NCBI GenBank assembly: GCA_002224055.1
Contig: AZLU01000044.1
Span: 164,614-228,613, forward strand
DNA length: 64,000 nucleotides
DNA from: Pezizomycotina sp. ARF18
Taxonomy: Eukaryota > Ascomycota
Direction: 5' to 3'
Each line of letters begins with the position of its first letter. Positions within the stretch are counted from its first letter, which is position 1. Both the position numbers and the translations under genes were made by a program. Under the pieces are notes generated by a model. It saw nothing but the letters and a program-made list of their open reading frames with translations, was not told the origin of the DNA and made no database searches. Below are positions 35,121-49,050 of the stretch, in pieces.

Positions 35121-38100
35121 TCACCGTCCCATGGACGTATCGGCGGTGGGCGCGTCTTCGTTGTCGCCGACTTCGCCTTCTTGCTCTGATGCCGGTAGCT
35201 TGTCTCGAAGCCAGGCTAGGACCGCTTCCGTCCCTTTGTCGAGGAGTGTGTATTTAGGCACCCTGAACCTGTTCCCGTCGAGCCTGAGCTCCTTCATGCC
35301 CTTGACGAGACCTAATCTAGGCGGTAAATGCGTGATTTCATTGTTGCTAAGGTTCAAGGTTTTCAGACCGTTGACGGCAGGCACGTCGATTTCCTCGATC
35401 TTGTTGTCCTGGGCGATTAAAGTCATCAGGACAGGGAACCGGCCGCGAAGACCCGACGGTATCTTCTTGAGCTTGTTCGCGTGAACGTCGAGCATGGTAA
35501 GCTTCGGAGCCGTAATGTGCGCCGTAACTGGCTCGAGAGACGTAATAGCGTTATTGTGCATGAGAAGGCTGGTGAGGTTTGTGAACTTGAGATCCAAGTT
35601 GAGGTAATTCTCGCCCCTCAGGGAGTTACAGGAAATGTCCAGCGTGACGAGGCTCGTAAAGTCGGAAAGGATAGGAGGGAACTCGGTAAGGAGTTTGGTA
35701 CAGGTGCAGATCTTAGGTAAAGTTGTATTCAGAGTGCGATGATGAGTTCATCAAGCATTTCCAGCTTCCTCCTGCTCAGATCCAGTACGCCTCCGGGTTT
35801 TATTTGGAGTTGTACGTTTGGCACTTTTTCACTCTCTACATCCTTTTCCTGTCCGGCTCCACCGGTCTCTTCTTTAGCCTCCGCAGTGTCGGGTACGTCC
35901 ACTTCGTGACTTATCTCATCCGGCTCGGCCGCCTTGATAGTTTCACGCACTTCCTCGGGTTCAGGAGCACGTGCGGGCTCCAGCTTCGCCTGCAGAGCCA
36001 ACTTAAGATCGCTTGTATTCATCCCCAGCAGCCGTCGCTCGCGGATCGGGTTCCCACCGAATTTGAAACCTCAAGGGAGTCCATCCGTCCAACTTCCGGA
36101 GGAATCTTCGATATGTCATTGCTGGTGATATCGAGGATCCTCAGCTTTGGCAGCGTCGTGATCCCAGCGGCAGCTCTTTGAGCTGATTACTTTCGCCTAA
36201 AAAAACCAACAGTTCGGTCCAACCAGAAATAGAGTTAAGGTGCTGGAGTTGATTGTTAGAGGCCATGATCTGCTTGATCGCCGGCATGTCCAGCGACTCG
36301 AGCGGAGTTATGCATGTAAGGCTGTTGTCTTGATGTCCAGCGTCTGCAAGTTCTTCATGCACGTCACGTCCTCCGAAACAACGACACTTGATTAGGTTCG
36401 AAGAGACGTTTAGGTCGACCAGCGGCAATCGGTCAGCGATGGAATACCGGTAAGCAGGTTTACCGACGCATTGAGAACCTTGAGCTTTGTCAAGTACGCC
36501 AGTGATTCTGGCAGCTTGTCGATCTTGTTCGTGTGGATTTCAAGGGTCTCCAGGTTCGTCAGATTTGAAATGTCTTCCGATAAGGCGCCGGAAAGCTGGT
36601 TCTTTGAAAGGTTGAGGTCGACGATAGTGATGATTTTGAATATTACTTCCAACGCCTCGTTCGTGAGTTTATTGCTCGCCTACACATAGTCAGCAAAGTT
36701 TCACACCTGGGAGGAATATATAAAGATTATGATTTAATTACCAGATTCAATGTCGACAGCCTTGTCAGCTGGGTAAACGATTCAGGCAAAGCGGTGAGAT
36801 AGTTATTGTGCAACTGTCAAAAAAAAAAAAAAAAAAAAAAAAAAAACAACAATAAAAAATGTTAGAATTAGATTTTTATAAGAACTAAGTACTTTTGGAC
36901 AATGCAATGCAGGACAAAAAACTGTCGAGATATGTCTTTGGTACGGCGGTGGACGTACATCAACGATTTCGAGACCCCCAAACTGCTCGACCAGCTCGTC
37001 CCTACTTCGGACAATCGTTGTCCGCGCTATGAACTTCACCAGGTCAATATTTTCGTACCACTTGTCGTTGTTTCCAATGTTACGTCTGTCGATTCCATCT
37101 GGTACATGTTATAAACCTTTGGGGGATCTCTTTCAGGTCCATGTTGCTGATGTTCAGCTTTCCGTCACTCTCGCAGCTTTGATGCGTCCGTAAGCAGGCC
37201 GGTGTTCGGTCCCACCGCCACGCCGATACCGTGGTTGAAAGGATCAAGGTTTCCAAAGTCTATTTCGATAGTCTGGTTTGAAATCTTAGGAGCAGAAGGC
37301 TTCTGATCGGCGAGCCGCTTTAGCTTTCGCGATTTGGTCACGCAGAGCTTGGGAAGAGGAAATACTCTTTGCTTTTTCGTCTCCGCAAGGGTTTCAGTAG
37401 CATCCGGCGCAAGTGTAGCAGCAGCAGCGGAGCTGTATTTTCCGAGGAAGCTCTCCACCACCCGATACGTTGAATGCAGGTCTCGGCGCCGTTTTCTTCA
37501 ACCGTAACGATGGCGGCTTCGATGTTGATTTCGTTTTCGGTAACGGCGAGGCGTTAGGACTTGGGGAGTCAATAGCCATTTTAGGAGAGGAAAGCAGAGC
37601 GGAAGCTGGAGCTCTGAGCTTCATCGAAGGCTTAGGCGTTGACAACGTAGATGACGATGTCAGAACCGAGGCAGGAGCCTTAAGCTTCGTCGCAGATTTT
37701 GGTGTTTCCAGTATTGTTGCTCTCCGCTTTCAGTTGTCGCCGGTGAAGAAACTGCACTGGTGAAGGATCTTTGCGTCCGTAGCCCGAAGGATGGGCTGTT
37801 GTACATGGAAGCGCGGCGGTCAATCCGGGCTCACCGCTGAGCTGAGGCCAGAAGTTTTCTTGGATAAGGTTGGCAGACCCGACAATGCGAGCGACGCCCT
37901 CCTCTTGCCCATGTCAGCGTTAGAAGAGGACCGCGGTAAAGTCGCAGATTTCGGCGTGTCTTCGTCGCTCTTCTTCGTCTCCAGCGTTGCCAGCGATGGC
38001 TGCGGAAGCTTTCTAGCTCCAGCGGGGAACCGATCGCCGACACAGCCTTCGCCGACGGGCTCTTAGGTATACCTGAAGCGCCGTTCGGCTGCTTCAGTCC

Positions 38101-38567
38101 TCCAGGAAGACTACTCCTCGGCGCCCTACTCTTCGAGACTGCAACAGTACTACCCGGTTGGGCAGCCGTTGGTCGCAGGCTTGGTTTTATTCGCCGCGGG
38201 CGATTTTAGCGATGGATCCCGGCGGTTTAATAACGACGAAACCGATCGCGGGTTCGCTAGGACATGCGGGGCGACTTTGGAGACAAAACCTCTCGCGGGT
38301 GATTTCGGCGACAGGGTACTCGGGGGACTCGGCAGGCCGGAATCCGGTACGGAACTCGACACTTTTCTAGTTCCTGCTCCTCCTCCAGCGGCGCGCATCG
38401 AGGCGCGATAGTCGCTTCTTCGCCCTCGTGCTGCCGCCTCTTCATCCCACGTTTGTAGTGGGAGTAGAGGCGGCCGTGCTATCGTTTTCATCGTAAGATT
38501 GGCCGTTTACACCGTTGATACCGTTGGTTTCGGGAGCCGAAATAGCTTCGACCTCAACGTCCGTCAT
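35121..38567 (-). CDS. Leucine-rich-repeat protein, LRRC40-like
   Basis: This large LRR protein begins at the ATG at 38567 (MTDVEVEAISAPETNGING). About 350 residues of low-complexity Pro/Ser/Ala/Lys-rich sequence follow, then the conserved lead-in LNISNMDLKEIP and a long series of LRRs such as LETLEIHTNKIDKLPESLAY, LDISCNSLRGENYL, LTMLDVHANKLKKIP and LNLSNNEITHLPPRL. Two features point to the LRRC40 family: the hinge NPIRERRLLGMNTSDLKLAL between the two LRR halves, and the C-terminus NRFRVPKYTLLDKGTEAVLA with WLRDKLP. Its molecular role in fungi is unknown. Introns lie near 36675-36742, 36819-36900 (a 28-base sense T tract ending in GACAG at the acceptor) and elsewhere. Many one-base breaks interrupt the N-terminal half. 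Confidence 0.88.
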
Positions 38568-41308
38568 CTTTTTTCCCGTACTCTCGTCTTTCCCCCTCGT
38601 TCGTCAATGCAAAGTAAACAACAACAACAAAAAAAAAAAAAAAAAAAAAAAAAAGAAAAAGAAAAGAAAAAAAAAACGAAAAACGGAGCCGAACCGCAAG
38701 TTTCAAAAACTCTTCGCTCGTAAGATAATAAGGAGATGAGGGAAAAAAAAAAACGAGAAAAGAAGAGAAAGAAAGAGAAAAAAAAAGTATTCCCACGCGT
38801 TCAAGGACGCTCGAATGAGATGTATTTAAATTAACTTGAACAGGTGAGCAAATAGAAAAAAAGGGGAAGAAGAACAGGACGAGGGTAAAGGGGAATTATT
38901 CTCTCTCTAGCTAAGGTAGTTTTCTCCTTGGGTTCCATTCCCGACGGGGTGGACGAAATTAATCTCTTAGTGTAATCACTGATAGCGGGACTTATCCTCT
39001 TTTGTTTGGGCTGTCGTGGGAGGAGACTGTTTAATTAAAATCCTCTAGAGGGGGTATCCACCAGCAACATCGCCCCAATTAGCCCCCAAGGGGACACGCC
39101 AAATTCCGTTGGAACTTGGAACCAAATGCAGCCGGGAGCCGTCAACCGCAGACCCGGACACAAACGAGATTAGACGGTTAAACGGAAATAGGGAAAGGCA
39201 AATATAAATATAAATAGCAATAATACTTGAGAAACAGGGTCAGATGAAATGAGAGCCTGAGGGTGTCAAAGGTGTATAGTAGCACGAAATATTCACAATT
39301 CAGGAGGAGGTAAGCTATAGCCAATTGGTATATTACGATGAGACGATCCAAGGTCTCACAAGAATCAGAAGGGCCTTTGATTGCAGACCGTTGGACAATA
39401 TACTACGATCGTACGCTGCTGATAGGCCGTTGCGTTCCTCTCCAGTTTTAAGTTCAGCTCGGAAGGGTTGACGAAATATTCATCGATCCACGGACACCCC
39501 CCCCCTTTTGACCGTATCCGGAACCTTTAATTATCAGTAGTTACTACTACTTACTAGTATAAATACCTGCAGATAAGATTAAGTACCCTATAGAATCCAA
39601 TCTCGGGCTTCCGTCATAGAGTATTCCCACCCGATACCGTAAAAAAACGAGGAATGACTCTGTTTAGGATTCAAAGCCCTAGTTCGACGTGCGCAAGCGC
39701 AAGAGGTTGCGTATCGATCCTGCTCGTCCTTCAAGCTTACTGGTTGCTCAAGTTCTAAAGGATATATATATATATATTTGGGAAATATTACCTCTGCTCT
39801 GGAGCGTCCCTGGGAGTTTCGCCGGGAAACTTTTCGCTTGTCCTTCAAGCCCTTTGCTCCGCAGCGTATTTATTTCTCATACTAACAAAAACAAAGGTGT
39901 CCCAGAGAGACTACTTATCTCCTTAGTGTTTGTAGGAATAGTACCTTAATATATTAAGCAGTATAGTATCGGTTATTAATTACATTCGTTATTATTATTA
40001 TTCTCTGAGGGTAGTCTCACTTTCTTTCTGTCCAGTATCGCCTCCGAAGATTTCTGAATTCTTTTATTTTTTTTATTTTTCTCATATATATATAAATTTA
40101 TATATTACAGCTGTACAGTGTAAATTATAAATAAATGAAAATATCGCAAAGTAGTATCAAGGGACGTGTTGATTGAAGCTTCCATCAGGTAGGATCAAAA
40201 TCAATTGTCATGGAACAAATCCGGAAAGCTGTTTTCCTTATAATAATAAATAATTACCGCAATCGTTATAAATATACCGTTTAAACTGGCGGTGAAGCTG
40301 GTATTTTAGTGTAGGCAAGTATTTGCACACAGGCAAGCAATCTTAGTGCTTTTGTGCCTGCTCAATTTTTATTTTAAAATACATAAAGCATGTAAGGACT
40401 CGTCATCAAGCAAATTTTTTTTTTTTTTTTTTTTTTTTTTGTTTATAAATCTATAAAAACTAGGTATCGGCTTTTCGCGCTTTCTCAAGCTTTTATTTTT
40501 ATTTATGAGATCAATATTTTTTTTTTCTCAATCAATTAATTGTCCTATCTCACAGAAGAAGCGCGAGGCGCGCTCTCGAATGAAGTGAACATACAGGTTC
40601 TTTTTTTTTTTTTTGCATGAATTACTCCTCAATAAATGAGTTTCGATCTGAAACCAGACTGAGTCGCACGAAACCTCCCCCGTATATTAACGACAAGGTC
40701 AAGGCGGCTGTCGCCAGTTTTGAGTGTTAAGGTCTATTCTGCGGCACAGTAGTGTATCTGGATATTTTCCCAATTGCAATCAATGCATGAAGACGAAATC
40801 CCGTTTGTATTATAAACGTTTCATAGAAAACGTTCTACTGTCATTGCATGTTTGGTCCGTATTGAACACTAAATACAGGAGAAATCATTTGTAATTCATT
40901 TACAGGCAAGACAAGTAGACTTTCTTTTATTACAGTAAATAAATAGGTTAATAAAAGAGAAGGCAATGGGTTCCAAGCCTTTCATTTCCGAGTCATAGGT
41001 TTTCCATAGAGTCAAGTGGAAGTCAATACAGTAAGACCATGTTGTAAAGCTTTTCGTGTCATTATTAAGGAACTGGCTAAGCTAAGCCAGAGAGAGAAGA
41101 CATAACTTCCGTGAAAAAGAGAAAATGTGAGTTTTTGGAAAACGAGTGGTATCTATACATCAAAAGAGAAAGAACAAGAAAAACCATCCTGCCACATCGA
41201 TCATGCAAATGCCAAATAATAATAACATTAAACAACCAAAAACAATAACTTATTTAGAAGGGGAAAAAAAATATTGATAGTGAATTTTGAGAAACAGCGG
41301 TGTTAGTG
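38568..41308. other. Long gene-free region
   Basis: It includes an A-rich tract with interspersed G at 38628-38676, a C9 run near 39497, a TATATA stretch at 39758-39776, and T runs near 40416-40440 and 40600-40614. AT-rich throughout. Open frames are short and lack domains. I see nothing else. Confidence 0.5.
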
Positions 41309-42672
41309 TCATGAGCTCTGCTCCTTATTCAGGGACCCTTCGTTCGAATCCGCGGCAGCCCCGGTCTCCCTCGCCGCGTCCTTCGAAGGTATACCTTCGA
41401 CGACCATCTCGTCGGCGCCGAGCATGCGGTGCTCGATGTTGACCTTGGGGCCCTGAACCACTTGTGAGCGTCGACGGCGAACCAGATGGTGACGAGGAAC
41501 ATGACGCCACCGTAGACGGCGCAGGTGTAGTTCATGCCAGAAGCGTCAAGATTTCTGCCGCGGACCGAGGGGAAGCAGAGAATGGGCAGCATGACGACGA
41601 CGAATGATACAGCGACGGCGCCGATGGGCTTGCTGAACTTGCCCAAGTGCCACGGCCCGCGGCGGAACCTGTTGCCGACGAGAACACGCGGATGGCGATA
41701 GGGATCGTAAAGCGACGAAGGCCGCGATGGCGCCGATAGAGAAGATAGCGCCGATAGCGACGTCGCCGGCGAAGAGGAGGAGCATGCAGAGCTCACCGAT
41801 AATGACGTTGAACCAGACGGCGTTGACGGGGTCTTGGTGTACGGGTTGACTTTCTTCCAGATACTCGAGAGCGGGAAGCAGTCGTCACGGGCGTAGGCGT
41901 AGGTAACACGGGACGCGGCAACCATGCATGCTTGACCCATCGCAAAACTAGAAACGACGGTCAATCCGATGACGGCTTGCGCGGTCTTCTGCGGGAGAAC
42001 CTGAAGACAGTAGGACGCCACGGCTGGCCGAGGTCGGACTTCATAACGTCCGGGATACTTGTAACGGTATATGCAACCTAAAAAAATTCAATGATATTAG
42101 AGCGAGATTCTATGTAAATGGCTAAGAATTTCAAAAGCAAAGTGTTTTACTGACCACTAGCTGCAAAAACCAACCGAAAATGCGCCGATACCGGAAGTCA
42201 TGACAATTGCCCGGGGGGATGCAATGCTAGCGTTGGAGCATTCTTCCGAAAGGTGGAAAGGCGAATCGTAACCGGACATGGTCCAGATAACGGCGACGAA
42301 GGACATGAGAACGGCAATACCGTCGGCCAATTCGGTGCTGTTGGTGAGGGTACCCAGACCTGGTGGTTCGAGTTGAATTTCGGCTTGTTCTTCGTTGCGG
42401 CGGGATAATGATGAGCACGACGAAGAGGGCGAGGATGTTGAACGTCGTACCCAGAGAGTTAACTGGGCGATCCATTTCGTTGGCATCGAGGAAATAATTC
42501 CGTGGAGGATCATAATAAGGGTTGTCAAAAGGAACACCTGCCAGTCGGTAGGAACGTAGTTCTGATTCTCGATCGAAGCCATTGCCAAGATCATAGCAGC
42601 CAAAGCATCTATTCAGAAATGTTAACTTCGAAGCGATTCACGGACTTGAGTAGCGTTTTCGACTTTTATTGT

Positions 42673-42706
<34 letters not shown>

Positions 42707-43300
42707 TACAATCTACGGATGGCGCGGCAGTAACCTGTTCGATCCAATTGGACCAACCGGTTATCCAAGCTGCAAATGGACCGTAGCCTTCAGGCGCAAG
42801 GACCGCTGAAGCGTAGTAGAGACCACCGCTAAATTCAAATGTCAAATTCCGTTCAGATAAATTTAAGTGTAACAGATTCCAATTTCACTGACCTTGTCGG
42901 CATAGAGGAACAGAGCTCTGCCATGCTCATGGCAACACACTGAATGAAAACCATCGCGACAATCCAACCCCACGTCATTGCTATTTAGGGAACATATCAG
43001 CGAAACGAATTTCCCAGGGAAAGGAAAAAAAAAAAATTCAATGGTTCGAGAAAACACATACCTCCAGTTCCAGCGTACCCCATTCCATAGGTGAGCGTAC
43101 TAGCGAAGCTCGGCAACAGACCGAGAACCGCAAATGAAACGCAGAAGTCGTCCATAAGCTAAACTCACGACGGAACTCTTGCTTGTAACCGAGGGCGTCA
43201 GCACCTCTTCATCGCGGGACAGCTCATGGTCTGTAATTGGGATGTCACCGTCTGGTAAGACACTGGTGACTTGAGATCGCCGTCGCTGGTATTCTTCCAT
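41309..43300 (-). CDS. APC-superfamily amino acid/GABA-type permease
   Basis: It is a 12-helix plasma-membrane permease of the fungal amino acid/GABA/choline group. The start at 43300 gives MEEYQRRRSQVTSVLPDGD, a hydrophilic cytosolic N-terminus, then ALGYKQEFRREFSLWTTFCV and FASTLTYGMGYAGTGG, the family first-helix region. Later blocks are AAMILAMASIENQNYVPTDW, FVAVIWTMSGYDSPFHLSEE, CSNASIASPRAIVMTSGIGA, MGQACMVAASRVTYAYARDD, LLLFAGDVAIGAIFSIGAIA, NRFRRGPWHLGKFSKPIGAV and MNYTCAVYGGVMFLVTIWFA, ending NKEQSS at the stop 41309-41311. At least four introns break it (near 42075-42160, 42606-42710, 42830-42895, 42980-43065); that at 42606-42710 has a 28-base sense T tract directly after the GTAAG donor. 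One-base frame breaks are frequent. The substrate cannot be assigned from sequence. Confidence 0.88.
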
Positions 43301-43428
43301 CTCTTCGAGATTCTTCTAGCAAAAAAAAAAAAAACCTCCTTTGGATTTCTCCTCGCTCCCTGTCTTGTGTAACTGCAATTCACAATGGCGTCTGTTTTAT
43401 TCCGTTCTCCAGCAAAAGCGGGCACAAA

Positions 43429-43459
<31 letters not shown>

Positions 43460-46400
43460 ACGGCGCAGCAGGACAATATATATGTTTGAATCACAGTGGG
43501 GGGAGGGGATAATAGTAATGAAAGTGATTCAAAAAGAACAGACCTCTATCTCTCTCTCTTTCCTCTCCTGGGAAGAAATGAAGGGATCAGTGATAATAAA
43601 TAATACGACGGTTTATACAACCAGAAAATGGAGGGAGTGCCAGAGGATTTAAATAAATAATAAATAATAAGTACTTTATATATAACCCAAAATCCTCACA
43701 GAGACCTTGTATCCGAGAAGAGTAATAATATGGAGGATACTTTAATTTTTTTCGCTCGCTTCTTCTGGAGAGAGACTCTACCCAGAAGAATTATTAAGGT
43801 ACGAACATCTGCATATATAATACCCACACCAAACAAACCAGAAAAGTAGAAGAAGAAAAAAAAGAAAGAGGATTTGCCGAAAGCGAGATCTAGTGCAATG
43901 AGAATAAAGAAAAGAAAGGAGGTGAAAAAAGTGTGAGAAAAATGATAGAAGAAGAAACGAACGGTCCAGGGCTGTATTTCAGATGCACGTCAGGAGTGGT
44001 TGATAGCTTGGTTCGGTTCTGACCTTGTCTTCTGTTTACTCATTTCCGCCCCTCTTCTTTATACATTGCAGGCACCTACGGAAGTGCAGCAGACCTTCTC
44101 GGGAGCAGTAACCAGAAAACATTTCTCGACCACGTATATTTGCCGTGAGAATGATAAACTTTTTGGCGTTCTTTTCCTGGTATTTTCTTCTCTTTTGTTT
44201 CCTAATCCTCACAAGCGATTTTTTCTTTGAAGATTTGGGGCGTCACTAGCACGCAAAATTTGGTGTCGCTCATCATCGAGGTCGCCATTTTTGATTGCAG
44301 TTACAACCTCCGAATTGCTCGGTGGCGTTTCGAGGCTTGGTACTTCCCCAGTCTTTTCGGAATGGGACGGTACCTAGAACATTGCGTGAATGGGTGGCTC
44401 AACAATGGCACTGTTTCAAGTCCACGACGCTCGCCTGCGTCTACCTCCTCCGGCCATGTCCAGCAAGCCACGAATCAAATCGCAGAAAGATCTCCGAGAT
44501 ATAATTGACAGAGGAAATGCTTCGCGATACGAAGTCTCACCAAAAAAAAAAAAAAAAAAAAAAGAAGACATATAAGTAGTTCACATAGTACACGGAAATA
44601 GTTCTCAGAAAAGATGAAGTCTTCTTAGCCCGTACCACGGGCACCTTCTCAGTAGCTGGAGAACTTCGACTGGGATAGTTGGGCTTGGTGAAGAGGATCC
44701 CTCACGCGCGAACGGGACTTTTTTCGACATCTACCCGGATTTCTGTCTGTGGTCAAAGAGTCAATTACCATATAATATCTCTATTAATCCTCTGCCTCTG
44801 GCTGTTTTCGTCAGCACGAAAGTTTGGAAGGACTAATAATATTGGGGGTTTTCTCCGTTGTTACTTTATTGACTCTCAAGGATGAGCCTTCGCGAGATAC
44901 TCGGATGGGTTAAAGGTGGGAACTTTTTTTTTAACTTGCCTGCTCCAATTAGCGTCGAAGGAAGCCCTCTTGAAAAAAATCTCCCCCACAATATTTCGCC
45001 GTCAACGTTAAACTTAAGCTGGCGATGATGCTTGTTCCTTTTTGTACTTAAGTATACTAATGAAATAGCGCCCAAATTCGGTATAAAAAAACTTATTGTA
45101 TCCATTTTTATTGCCGAGCCTGTTGGGGGAAGCCAGAGCCACTTCTAGGCTGTGAGACCTCGCGCTGGAAAGACTTCGGAGCAGACATTAACCGCGAGGC
45201 CCCGTCCCTCGCTCATAGAAGGGACTAAATCTCCACACAAACAATAAGGAATCTCTTTAATTTCTTCTTGCATGGGGGATAAAAACACCCTATACCGCCT
45301 GCACTTTCCGTATCGAGATGTTTCGAATCCTGACGTTTCTTTTCTTCCCCAGCGTTGATCGTTGCTGTGCAACAAACCCTATGTTAATGCGCGTTGTTTG
45401 AAGTTAAAAAAAAAAAGGCATATAAATATCTCACAGCGAATCGAATGCTAGGTGATCCGTGTTTCCGAGATATATGACATTGACCTGCATTGCAACAGGT
45501 CCTTTTCTAGTGAGGATTTGTGTCGCGTGGAAGCCTTGCGACGAAGAACGAAACGCATCGACATTCCTAATCTGGTTACCGAAAGGTGCTTCATCACTTT
45601 GTTCAACCGTTCCGTGCAGATTGTTCTCCGCATTCTCCGTTGTGCTTCGAAGCGATCGGGAACAGGCTGACAGGATTGGCAATTGGGACCCTTGCACCGA
45701 TATTGAGATGAAAACGTCCTTGGAAGAATGCAAGTGGGGACAACGCTAAAGATCTCTTTGCTTGGTAGAACAACAAAGAAAAAATTTTTATAGATATTTT
45801 TTTTTGGTGCTGGCCACGAGATGGTCGTCAAGTATCCATTACTGCTTGCGGGCAACACCGACGCCACTAATTGGATGGCAGTTTTTGATCGGTAAAATAA
45901 CTTCTGTGATAAAGCTGCTGTCTTTGGTGGGCAGGGTGGGGAAAACATGTTTCTATAAAGCAAAGAAAAGGATTAATATTAAATGTGGAAAGCAAAAGAG
46001 GTGAAAGATAGGCATTTTGGTTCAATAAAACCCGATAGGCGATCGAGAGTCGATGATATTTCTTATCTTTTCGTTTCTTCTTGGCCGTCAATGGCTTCCT
46101 ATGACATTCTAAAATGATTTGCCCGGGTCATGATAGAAAAAAAGCAGGATTGATATCTCGTTCCCGAATCCCGAGAGCAACCATTGATAGGGAATATCGG
46201 TGTCGGAGTATCCTTTTGGCGCTACCGAGATGGACGTGCTACTGCGTCCCAAAATGGTAGGTCCATGCTTTAGCACGCTCCCTTTAATTCCTTCCTGGTC
46301 TAGTTTTCTCACCCAATAGGCGTATTATCATCAGCCAGAGAGTTTTTGGGTTTTTTTTTTTCCCAGTTTTTTTGGTGTGACTGCTTTCTTCTAATTTCTC

Positions 46401-46775
46401 CAATTTTACTGCCAAGAAATTGAAAATGCAGCTTTGGTAGGGCTTTTTTTCAATTTTTCAGCCAACATCCCAGGAAGAAAAAAAAAAAAAAAAAGAAGGA
46501 AAACACTCTACCAAACTATTCCGAACACCTGAACGACTCCCAATCACGACAAGTCCACCACCCCTTTAACGACCACCGCATCACCTCAATAGTACGTACT
46601 ACCTACCTCTCTTTGTGTCTAGGTCTAGGTCCTTCTTGTTATATACAGGTCGAATTCGAAGGATCAGAGCTGGGAGCTGGGCAGGAAGCTTTACGACTGA
46701 GGAGTGAAATGGAACTCTAGCTTACCGACATAATTTTTATTTCGTAGAACTCGTACTCTATACAGCAAATACAAC
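43301..46775. other. Long region without a supported gene
   Basis: A runs occur near 43320-43334, 43438-43460, 44541-44560 and 46477-46494. Overlapping frames on both strands at 45430-45960 reach 171 codons, but no domain, start context or intron supports either strand. A minus-strand frame at 46109-46312 (VLKHGPTILGRSSTSISVAP) has protein-like composition and no match I recognise. The right end is the uS11 promoter with AGGGCTT at 46439-46445. Confidence 0.4.
46439..46445 (+). promoter_or_regulatory. AGGGCTT-type site upstream of uS11
   Basis: GGTAGGGCTTTTTTT lies about 330 bp upstream of the uS11 ATG. Its core is shared with the sites upstream of uS9 and uL22. The assignment is by position and similarity only. 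Confidence 0.3.
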
Positions 46776-47426
<651 letters not shown>

Positions 47427-49050
47427 GTTTTCTTTTTTTTTTTTTTCTTTCGGGTTGTTTATATGTGTTCCTTTTTCTACCAGTCCTTTTTTTTTTTAAT
47501 TCATTAAGCAAACTTCTTCCTTCAGCTTTTTCTACTATCGGCTTTTCCTGGGGTTTTGTTATTTTGTCGTTTTTCTTATCATGGTCCTATATAATCTCTC
47601 TCTTTATCCCGGCTATAATCCATATTCTCAAAAAAAAAAATTTCTCCACAATTCATGTGGTATGGGTTCTTCTCTAAAGGCCTCCTTCCACATGTGTAAT
47701 ACAATACAAAGGCATTTTATCGTCTTATCGTCTTATCGAGAATTTAGAAACAAAAATAAATTCTGGTATCAAAAAGTCGAGGCATTGCTGGTATCAGGGA
47801 GATATTGGTCATAATTCTTTCTCAGGGGTGACTTCGAGGACGTCGGGGAGATTAATCCTACTGCTACAGTCGCCTTTGGATATCAACTTAATAGTCTGTG
47901 CACCTGAACTCTTATCTCTTGACCCCTTCATCTTGGACTCCTTCACTGGTTATGAGACAAAAGGATCCTGCCGTAGGCATAGTAGCTAATTCGAGTTAAG
48001 GTGGAGCTCTCGAAACGACGATGCTACTTGCCTGCTAGACGGCGATGATCAATTACGATCTAAGTGACCCGAGTAAGATGGAGCCCTTGATCACCTAAAC
48101 TCTACCTCATTGCATTGCTCTTCTTTTCCCTCTCCACTATACTTGAGCATTTGTCCTACCGATGATCGTCCAGACAAGTGCTGAATCCCTCGAGGACGTT
48201 GCAGATTGACCAATGAAGACGGGTCGTGTTAAGTTCTCTAAAGAGGATATAAAAAGCACGCCCGTTTACTCTAAGCGAGAAATGGTTTAGCAGTATTTTT
48301 TTCTGCCGCTCTGCTCAAAAAGAGCAAGTTTTGAGTCGCTCCTTCCCCAAAAGGTAATCAGACCAATCAGAGATCAGCTTCCCTCCAGCCTTCCTAATTT
48401 TTTTTTAAGCCAGCCAATCAAAATTCCCAGCCATCCTATCTTTAACTCTTTCGTGATTTTTATCTGTCACGAGCACGGCCCTCGAAAAATGTTTTTTTTT
48501 TTTTTTTTTTTTTTTTCCTAGTTAGAAAATTCCGCCCCCTCTCTTGCTTTTTTTTTTTTTTTTTTTTTTTCATCCCATCTCCCCCCCCCATCGACAAAAA
48601 CCGAAGGATCTCTCTTCTCCTCCTATCTTCAACATCACGAACTTGAACTTGGACTTCTCTTCGATACCTGGTGTTAATCTTTTAAAGGTCATAAAGGTAT
48701 TAGCTCAAGCGGTCTTCGAGTTTGTGTCGTTGCTGCGGAGGCGTATCGGCAGATAACGGTTAATATTTTGAAGAAAAGTAAACAAAAAGCCATTTATGTC
48801 CTAAGATAGAAGTTGCAATACTCCAAGCCTCCAACTGATAGACAACACCACCTTTGCCGAACATCCCCGCTCAAGGACGCCAAGATGGGAGTACCATAAG
48901 TTCATGATCTGCTCTAATGATCGGATGAAATCAAAGTCTTGAGAAAACCAACTCCGTATGCTTACATATATATAATCTAGAGGAGCATAAAACGAACATA
49001 GGATTGGGGGTCACGATCCCTTCTCCTGCCACTCTCCCTTCCATCAGCCC
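47427..49050. other. Intergenic, no supported gene
   Basis: The 3' region of uS11 is T-rich. T runs of about 27 and 22 lie at 48490-48516 and 48549-48570. The stretch at 47830-48310 is less biased but has neither a clear frame nor a recognisable RNA gene. The right part should hold the promoter of the coiled-coil gene. Confidence 0.45.

Noticed and set aside
45448-45963. A 171-codon minus-strand open frame
   Set aside because: It has no domain, competing frames are open on both strands, and no intron or start context supports it.
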